Assembly (NCBI GenBank): GCA_900557635.1
Contig: USTB01000019.1
Span: forward strand, 1-10,432
Origin: an uncultured Eubacteriales bacterium
GTDB lineage: Bacteria; Bacillota_A; Clostridia; Oscillospirales; CAG-272
Reading direction: 5' to 3'
DNA: 10,432 bases
How positions within the stretch are numbered: position 1 is the first letter of the stretch; the number at the start of each line of letters is the position of its first letter. A program made the translations under genes and the position numbers. A model generated the notes under the pieces. The model did not search any database and was not told the DNA's origin. It was given only the letters and a program-made list of their open reading frames with translations. Shown one piece after another: positions 6,021 to 10,432 of this stretch.

Positions 6021-7190
6021 ATGAAAAAGGTATTACTTCTCAATAAAATCGCAAAGGTCGGCACCGACGAGCTGGATTCCCGCGACTATGAGGTGGGGAC
6101 GGACATCACCGATCCCGACGCTATCATGGTTCGCTCCGCCGACATGCACTCCATGGAATTCGGTGATAACCTTATGGCTGTGGCACGTGCCGGCGCGGGA
6201 ACGAATAACATTCCCGTGGACGCCTGCGCGGAGCGCGGCATCGTGGTGTTCAACACGCCCGGCGCAAACGCAAACGGCGTGAAGGAGCTGACCATCGCCG
6301 CTCTTCTGCTTGCCTCCCGCAACATTGTGGGCGGCGTGGAGTGGACGCGTACACTGGTGGGAAATGCAGACGTGGCAGACGTGGCGAAGGCTGTGGAAAA
6401 GGGCAAGTCGCAGTTTGCCGGCGTGGAGATTCAGGGCAAGACCTTAGGCGTGGTCGGTCTGGGCGCTATCGGTGGCATGGTGGCAAATGCCGCGCTCAGT
6501 CTGGGCATGAACGTCGTCGGCTATGACCCCTACATCACCGTGGAGGGCGCGTGGAGCCTGTCCCGTGCCGTGCGCAAGGCGGCAAGCTACGACGAGATCT
6601 ACGCCGTCGCCGACTACATCACCGTGCATGCACCCGCCACGCCCGAGACCAAGAACATGTTCTGCGCCGAGAGCTTTGCCAAGATGAAGGACGGCGTCCG
6701 CATCGTCAACCTCTCCCGCGCCGATCTGGTCAACGCCGCCGACATGAAGGAGGCGCTGGCATCGGGCAAGGTCGCCGCATACGTCACCGACTTCCCGACC
6801 GCTGAGACCGTGGGTCAGCCCGGCATGGTCACCATCCCGCACCTCGGCGCTTCCACCGCGGAGAGCGAGGACAACTGCGCCGTGATGTGTGCGCGTGAAC
6901 TGCGGGAGTATCTGGAAAACGGCAACATCAAGAATTCAGTCAATTTCCCCAGCGCCTCCATGCCGCACTCGGGCGAGCACCGTATCTGCGTACTGCACCA
7001 CAACATTCCCAGCACGCTGTCGCAGATCTCTTCCGCACTGGCAGAGCAGGGCGTCAACATTTCCAACATGCTCAACCGCTCCAAAAAGGAATATGCCTAC
7101 ACCATCGTGGAGATCAGCGGGGACATTCCCGCGCAGTCCGTGGATGCCATCCGCCGCATTGAGGGTGTTTGCCGAGTAAATCTGTATTGA
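6021..7190 (+). CDS. serA: D-3-phosphoglycerate dehydrogenase, short ACT-containing form
   Basis: SerA oxidises 3-phosphoglycerate to 3-phosphohydroxypyruvate with NAD+, the first step of serine synthesis and the step just before SerC. The product is 389 residues, slightly shorter than E. coli SerA. The substrate domain holds the RAGAGTNNIPVDAC block (56-69). The NAD fold has GLGAIG (146-151) with Asp169 after the second strand. Catalytic Arg233 (LSRADLVN), probable Glu262 and His274 (PHLGAST) follow. An ACT domain covers about 321-389. In it H326, N328 and N346 align with the serine-binding H344, N346 and N364 of E. coli SerA, so feedback inhibition by serine is likely. The start is ATG 6021 with AGGAA (6011-6015) five bases before it. 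It is the second gene of the serC operon and ends before a strong bidirectional terminator. Confidence 0.95.
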   Translation: MKKVLLLNKIAKVGTDELDSRDYEVGTDITDPDAIMVRSADMHSMEFGDNLMAVARAGAGTNNIPVDACAERGIVVFNTPGANANGVKELTIAALLLASRNIVGGVEWTRTLVGNADVADVAKAVEKGKSQFAGVEIQGKTLGVVGLGAIGGMVANAALSLGMNVVGYDPYITVEGAWSLSRAVRKAASYDEIYAVADYITVHAPATPETKNMFCAESFAKMKDGVRIVNLSRADLVNAADMKEALASGKVAAYVTDFPTAETVGQPGMVTIPHLGASTAESEDNCAVMCARELREYLENGNIKNSVNFPSASMPHSGEHRICVLHHNIPSTLSQISSALAEQGVNISNMLNRSKKEYAYTIVEISGDIPAQSVDAIRRIEGVCRVNLY

Positions 7191-7250
7191 GGAAAAACGG
7201 GCATCGGTGAAACGGTCGTCCCTTTTCGCCGATATCGGCACATAAACAGC

Positions 7251-7296
7251 AAAAAAGGCTGTAGCAGTGAAGAATTGCTACAGCCTTTTTGTTTTT
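7251..7296. terminator. Strong bidirectional terminator between serA and coaD
   Basis: GGCTGTAGCA (7257-7266) pairs perfectly with TGCTACAGCC (7276-7285) around a 9-base loop. The stem is flanked by AAAAAA (7251-7256) on the left and TTTTTGTTTTT (7286-7296) on the right, so each strand has a T-run after the stem. It should end serCA transcripts on the + strand and uvrC-rsmD-coaD transcripts on the - strand. Confidence 0.95.
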
Positions 7297-7340
7297 ACGG
7301 GGGCAGAATTTCGGGAATACGTCGCCGATGCGACCGTTTA

Positions 7341-7817
7341 TTATTTCAAAAATGCGGACAGACCGTCGGGAAGATAGGGAGAGGGATCCTTGCCGTAACG
7401 GATCAGCTCCCGCACCATGGTGGAGGAGATAAAGGAAAGGGAAGGATCGGCGGGAAGGATCACGGTCTCCACGCCCGAAAACGAACGGTTGATGGATGCC
7501 ATGGATGCCTCATACTCGAAATCGGAGGCGGTGCGCGCGCCCTTCACCAAAACGCCTTGATGGGCGGCGCAGTAGTCGACGAGCAGACCGTCATATGCCG
7601 CCACACTGACGGCGGGAAGCTCCCGCACAGCGAAGCGAAGCATTTCGAGGCGCTTTTCCACGGGAAGAAAACCCTGTCCCTTGTACGGGTTCTGCATGAT
7701 CAGGACGGTGGCACTGCCAAACAGGCGCACGGCGCGAAAAATGAGGTCGAGATGCCCCACGGTGACCGGATCAAAGGAGCCGGGGACGACGGCGGTGAGC
7801 ACATTGACTTCGGACAT
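7341..7817 (-). CDS. coaD: Phosphopantetheine adenylyltransferase
   Basis: CoaD transfers AMP from ATP to 4'-phosphopantetheine, the penultimate step of coenzyme A synthesis, as a cytosolic hexamer. From ATG 7817 the product has 158 residues, typical for the family. It shows the nucleotidyltransferase motif PGSFDPVTVGH (12-22, with the T/HxGH ATP site), KGARTASDFEYE (92-103, conserved Arg95) and the ISSTMVRE motif (130-137). The family usually has KGLR(A/T)xSDFEYE, so Ala94 is a small variation. A GTG at 7826 overlaps the rsmD stop, but AGGAG (7830-7826) touches it directly; the same AGGAG is eight bases before ATG 7817, so that start is preferred. coaD follows rsmD directly, a common bacterial pairing, and the cluster ends at the terminator at 7251-7296. 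Two in-frame TAA stops lie in tandem. Confidence 0.95.
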   Translation of the reverse strand: MSEVNVLTAVVPGSFDPVTVGHLDLIFRAVRLFGSATVLIMQNPYKGQGFLPVEKRLEMLRFAVRELPAVSVAAYDGLLVDYCAAHQGVLVKGARTASDFEYEASMASINRSFSGVETVILPADPSLSFISSTMVRELIRYGKDPSPYLPDGLSAFLK

Positions 7818-7822
7818 GGCGA

Positions 7823-8431
7823 TCACTCCTGTTCTGCCGCTTCCGCAGGCTCTGCTGACGGGACGGAAGCCGTGATCTCCTCTTGTGGGAGCTTATCGTA
7901 AACAGTCACATACACGTGACTGTAGCGGGCATGACGGCGCACGGCAAGCCCGGGAAATTCGGGGGCTGTGTCGTCGCCGTGCTCGGTGACGATCACCGCG
8001 CCGTCCGCCAGGGCGTCCGCTTCGATGAGCCGCTTGAGGGCGGGCTGAACCAGCCCTGCGGCATAGGGCGGGTCAAGAAAAACGATGTCGAAGCGCTCCT
8101 TGCCGCGCAGACCGCGTACATAGGCGCTCCAATCGGTATTCAGGATGCGGCAACGGTCGAACAGGTGGGTCTTTTGCGCATTGCGCTTGATGACCTCGGA
8201 CGCCTGTCGGCTCTGATCCACAAAGGTGCACACGGCGGCGCCGCGGCTGAGTGCCTCCAGTCCGAGCTGACCCGAGCCGCCGAAGAGATCGAGCACGCGT
8301 CTCCCCTCCAGATCGAACTGGATCATGGAGAACACTGCCTCCTTCACGCGCTCTGCCGTGGGGCGGGTCTCGGTGCCCTCGGGCGTTTCCAGTCGGGTGC
8401 CTCTGGCACTGCCGGTAATAATTCGCATCAT
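7823..8431 (-). CDS. rsmD: 16S rRNA (guanine(966)-N(2))-methyltransferase
   Basis: RsmD uses S-adenosylmethionine to methylate G966 (E. coli numbering) of 16S rRNA in the assembling small subunit. The 202-residue product has the N-terminal block MRIITGSARGTRLETPEG, the RPT segment (23-25), the SAM-binding motif LDLFGGSGQLGLEALSRGA (47-65) and the catalytic DPPY (120-123), all characteristic of the family. Start ATG 8431 lies eight bases after GAGAGG; the next codon is also ATG. The family is usually about 180-190 residues; here the core ends near residue 183 and an Ala/Glu/Pro-rich tail (EEITASVPSAEPAEAAEQE) of about 19 residues is added. The gene starts 30 bases after the uvrC stop, and its stop lies five bases before the coaD ATG, so the three genes form one cluster. 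Confidence 0.94.
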   Translation of the reverse strand: MMRIITGSARGTRLETPEGTETRPTAERVKEAVFSMIQFDLEGRRVLDLFGGSGQLGLEALSRGAAVCTFVDQSRQASEVIKRNAQKTHLFDRCRILNTDWSAYVRGLRGKERFDIVFLDPPYAAGLVQPALKRLIEADALADGAVIVTEHGDDTAPEFPGLAVRRHARYSHVYVTVYDKLPQEEITASVPSAEPAEAAEQE

Positions 8432-8461
8432 AGTGAGATCCTCTCTTATGCTGATTTGGGA

Positions 8462-10306
8462 TTAATTTTGGGAACGGTCGGACGGTGATGAGCCGTTTTT
8501 CTTTTGAAAATGCCCGACAATGGCTTCTGCGTCCCGTTGGGAGATGCCCTTCACCCGTTGCAGCTCCTCGGCGGTCGCCTCACCGATGGCACGGAGGGTG
8601 CCCATGGTGCGAAGAAGCTCCGCCGCCTTTGCGGGACCGATGCCCGGGATCTGCTCCAGCGACGTATGACGGATGGCGCGGCTCCGCGTGTTGCTCATGC
8701 GGGAAATCGTGAAGCGGTGAACCTCCTCCTGGAGCTTATATATGAAGGTGAACACCGCCTGATCGCGGGCAATGCTGATGTCGCCCGTGTCCGAGCTGAG
8801 GGCGCGGGTCTTGTGATACTGGTCCTTGACCATGCCGAACACCGGAATGTCGATCCCAAGCTCCGCAAGCAGGGCGCGGATGGCGGCGACATGTCCTCTG
8901 CCGCCGTCCAGTAAAAACAGGTCGGGATAGGTCAATTCGGGGTGGGAGAGCCGACGCCGCACCGCCTGACGCATGGATTCATAGTCGTCCGGCGCGTCCA
9001 GACCGCGGATGGAGTATACCCGATAGTCGCTCTTTTTGAACTTCGCATTTTCGCACACCACAAGACCTGCGGTGATGGCGTCGTTGCCCATATTGGAGAT
9101 ATCGAATGCTTCGATGCGCTCGGGCACGACCTCCAATGCAAGCAATTCCGCCAGACGCACCAGAATGCGGTTGTCCTTTTCCGATTCGGCGCGGTACTGC
9201 GCGGCATACTGCCGTGCGTTTTCGTAGACCATGGCGCACATGGCGCGGTTTTCACCGCGTTGCGGACGGTGGACGTCCACCCGATACGATGCGCGTTCGG
9301 CAAGGAAACGGTCGAGCACGCTTCGGTTTTCTATGTCCAGCTCCTCGCTGATGAGCACCGTGCGGGGGATATACTCCCGATGGGTGTACAGGTCGCACAG
9401 GAAGCTGACGAATGCGCTCTGATCCATAATGGTGTCGGCGGGGAAGGGAAAGCTCTCGCTGTCGGTCACGGCGCCGTCGCGCACGTAAAAGACCGTAATG
9501 CAACTGCACAGCTCGTCCTGATACAGGGCAATGATATCCTGCTCGGTGTCGGGCGCACCGACCACCTTCTGCCGCTCCCAGATCTTTTCCAAGGCGCGGA
9601 TGCGGTCGCGGTACACCGCCGCCGCCTCGTAGCGCTCGTGCTCGGCGGCATAGAGCATCTGTTCCTCCAGCGACTGACGGACGCGGCGGAAGCTCCCGCG
9701 CAGAAAGTCGGTGATGTCCCCGAAGCACGCGCGGTAGTCCTCGGGCGTGATCTTGCCGGTGCACGGTCCCATGCACTGCCCGATGCGATAATACAGGCAG
9801 GGACGCTCCTTGCCGATATCGCGCGGGAATTCCTTGCGACAGCTCGGCAGACGGAAGGTCTGTTGCAGGGTCTTGACAATGGCATATGCCACGCCCGCAC
9901 CCGAATACGGCCCGAAATAGCGCGCGCGGTCATTGTCCCGCCGCCGCGTGACCACGATGCGCGGATACGGCTCCGCCATGGTCAGCTTGATATAGGGATA
10001 GCTTTTGGAATCCTTGAGCCGGATGTTGTATTTCGGCTTGTGGAGCTTGATGAGACGGTTTTCCAGGGTGAGCGCTTCCATTTCGCTGTCGCACAGCATA
10101 TATTGGAAGTCGTAGACCGAGGAAACCATGCGGGTGGTCTTGACATCGTGGTAGGTGTCTTGAAAATACTGGGACACACGCTGACGCAGAACCTTGGATT
10201 TCCCCACGTAAATGATTTTGTCCGCCCGATTTTTCATGATATATACGCCGGGCTGCAGCGGCAGCCTCATTGCTTTTTCTCTTAATGATTTGATACGGTC
10301 TGCCAT
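8462..10306 (-). CDS. uvrC: Excinuclease ABC subunit C
   Basis: UvrC makes both incisions around a DNA lesion after UvrA and UvrB load, in nucleotide excision repair. The 614-residue product has the full domain set. The N-terminal GIY-YIG nuclease has GVY (20-22), YVGKSK (33-38), Arg43 and Glu82 (LENRLIK). A cysteine set C156, C170, C178, C182 fits the [4Fe-4S] ligands reported for E. coli UvrC. The UvrB-interacting UVR motif lies at about 210-242. The RNase H-like nuclease has Asp402 (FDISN), Asp467 (LLDGGRGH) and His530 (EVHRF). Tandem helix-hairpin-helix DNA-binding motifs lie at about 550-600 (IPGIGPAKA, VKGISQRDA). Start ATG 10306 follows a perfect AGGAGG by eight bases. It is the first gene of the cluster with rsmD and coaD. 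No key residue seems missing. An HPr gene with its own terminator lies directly upstream. Confidence 0.97.
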   Translation of the reverse strand: MADRIKSLREKAMRLPLQPGVYIMKNRADKIIYVGKSKVLRQRVSQYFQDTYHDVKTTRMVSSVYDFQYMLCDSEMEALTLENRLIKLHKPKYNIRLKDSKSYPYIKLTMAEPYPRIVVTRRRDNDRARYFGPYSGAGVAYAIVKTLQQTFRLPSCRKEFPRDIGKERPCLYYRIGQCMGPCTGKITPEDYRACFGDITDFLRGSFRRVRQSLEEQMLYAAEHERYEAAAVYRDRIRALEKIWERQKVVGAPDTEQDIIALYQDELCSCITVFYVRDGAVTDSESFPFPADTIMDQSAFVSFLCDLYTHREYIPRTVLISEELDIENRSVLDRFLAERASYRVDVHRPQRGENRAMCAMVYENARQYAAQYRAESEKDNRILVRLAELLALEVVPERIEAFDISNMGNDAITAGLVVCENAKFKKSDYRVYSIRGLDAPDDYESMRQAVRRRLSHPELTYPDLFLLDGGRGHVAAIRALLAELGIDIPVFGMVKDQYHKTRALSSDTGDISIARDQAVFTFIYKLQEEVHRFTISRMSNTRSRAIRHTSLEQIPGIGPAKAAELLRTMGTLRAIGEATAEELQRVKGISQRDAEAIVGHFQKKNGSSPSDRSQN

Positions 10307-10331
10307 AAAGCTGCCCTCCTTCCATACACAT

Positions 10332-10355
10332 AAAAAAAGGCACCGTAAACGGTGC
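10332..10355 (-). terminator. Intrinsic terminator of the HPr-family gene
   Basis: On the - strand GCACCG (10355-10350) pairs with CGGTGC (10345-10340) around TTTA; after one C a run of seven T follows (10338-10332). It starts 13 bases after the HPr stop codon and ends 25 bases before the uvrC ATG. On the + strand only TTTT follows the stem, so the - direction is the better terminator. Confidence 0.85.
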
Positions 10356-10368
10356 TTTTACTGCTCTC

Positions 10369-10432
10369 TTATTCTGTAAATCCGGATTGTACCAATTCAA
10401 CAAGGCTGTCTACCGCGGCTTGCTCATCAGCG
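10369..10432 (-). CDS. HPr-family phosphocarrier protein, C-terminal fragment
   Basis: The - strand frame entering from the right edge encodes ADEQAAVDSLVELVQSGFTE and stops at TAA (10371-10369). This fits the C terminus of HPr proteins, which typically end in an acidic E/D-x-x-A-x-x-x-L-x-x-L-x-x-x-G-F-x-E helix. HPr is a small (about 85 residues) cytosolic protein phosphorylated in the sugar phosphotransferase system, or on Ser46 to signal carbon catabolite repression with CcpA. The active-site His15 and Ser46 regions are outside the window, so canonical HPr (ptsH) and Crh-type cannot be told apart. In Firmicutes an HPr/Crh gene often follows whiA, with uvrC, rapZ and yvcK nearby, which supports the call. 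Only 20 residues are seen, so confidence is moderate. Confidence 0.75.
   Translation of the reverse strand, partial: ADEQAAVDSLVELVQSGFTE

Noticed and set aside
7228..7239. 12-bp palindrome GCCGATATCGGC downstream of serA
   Set aside because: It cannot form a hairpin with a usable loop, lies just upstream of a strong terminator, and has no other sign of being an operator.
7321..7334. GTCGC-CGAT-GCGAC hairpin after the coaD stop
   Set aside because: Only 5 bp with no T-run on either strand; the real terminator is 7251-7296.
8942..10285. 447-codon open frame on + strand opposite uvrC
   Set aside because: It lies wholly antisense to a complete, motif-rich uvrC; its protein is rich in His, Gly, Ala and Arg without family motifs, as expected from the mirror frame of GC-rich coding DNA.
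9930..10403. 157-codon - strand frame spanning the uvrC start and HPr terminator
   Set aside because: It is out of frame with uvrC, crosses a terminator hairpin and has no motif.

Overview
The window looks like ordinary chromosome of a moderately GC-rich Firmicute of the class Clostridia. That is an inference from protein style (short ACT-type SerA next to SerC, YkgJ-type Cys-cluster protein, HPr next to uvrC), strong AGGAGG ribosome binding sites and sigma-A-like TTGACA/TATAAT promoters. I see no phage, transposon, CRISPR array, rRNA or tRNA.

Layout, left to right: (1) the C-terminal part of peptidase T (pepT, + strand) enters from the left edge and ends at a hairpin terminator. (2) On the - strand lie two adjacent full-length ABC exporter half-transporters (556-2346 and 2348-4159), one base apart, likely a heterodimer. 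(3) A divergent intergenic region (4160-4335) holds back-to-back promoters whose -35 boxes sit inside two overlapping perfect 10-bp inverted repeats. Its other promoter drives a small YkgJ-type cysteine-rich protein (4336-4686, +). (4) After a roughly 100-bp spacer with small repeats comes a near-consensus promoter, a leader with two perfect hairpins, and the serine biosynthesis pair serC-serA (+). (5) A strong bidirectional terminator at 7251-7296 separates serA from the convergent - strand cluster uvrC-rsmD-coaD. (6) At the right edge, the last 20 codons of an HPr-family phosphocarrier gene (- strand) end at a hairpin terminator just upstream of uvrC.

Functionally, serC and serA convert 3-phosphoglycerate to phosphoserine (SerA oxidises, SerC transaminates); no serB is visible. 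SerA keeps the residues that bind serine for feedback inhibition in E. coli SerA. The uvrC-rsmD-coaD cluster joins DNA repair, 16S rRNA methylation and CoA synthesis; rsmD-coaD is a common bacterial pairing. The ABC pair has two apparently intact nucleotide-binding domains; its substrate cannot be read from the sequence.

No clearly new biological system is present. The points most worth a second look are the paired inverted repeats over the divergent ABC/YkgJ promoters, the structured serC leader, and the terminator placed tightly between the HPr gene and uvrC. Several start sites are moved from the longest open frame to the one supported by promoter and ribosome-binding-site position.
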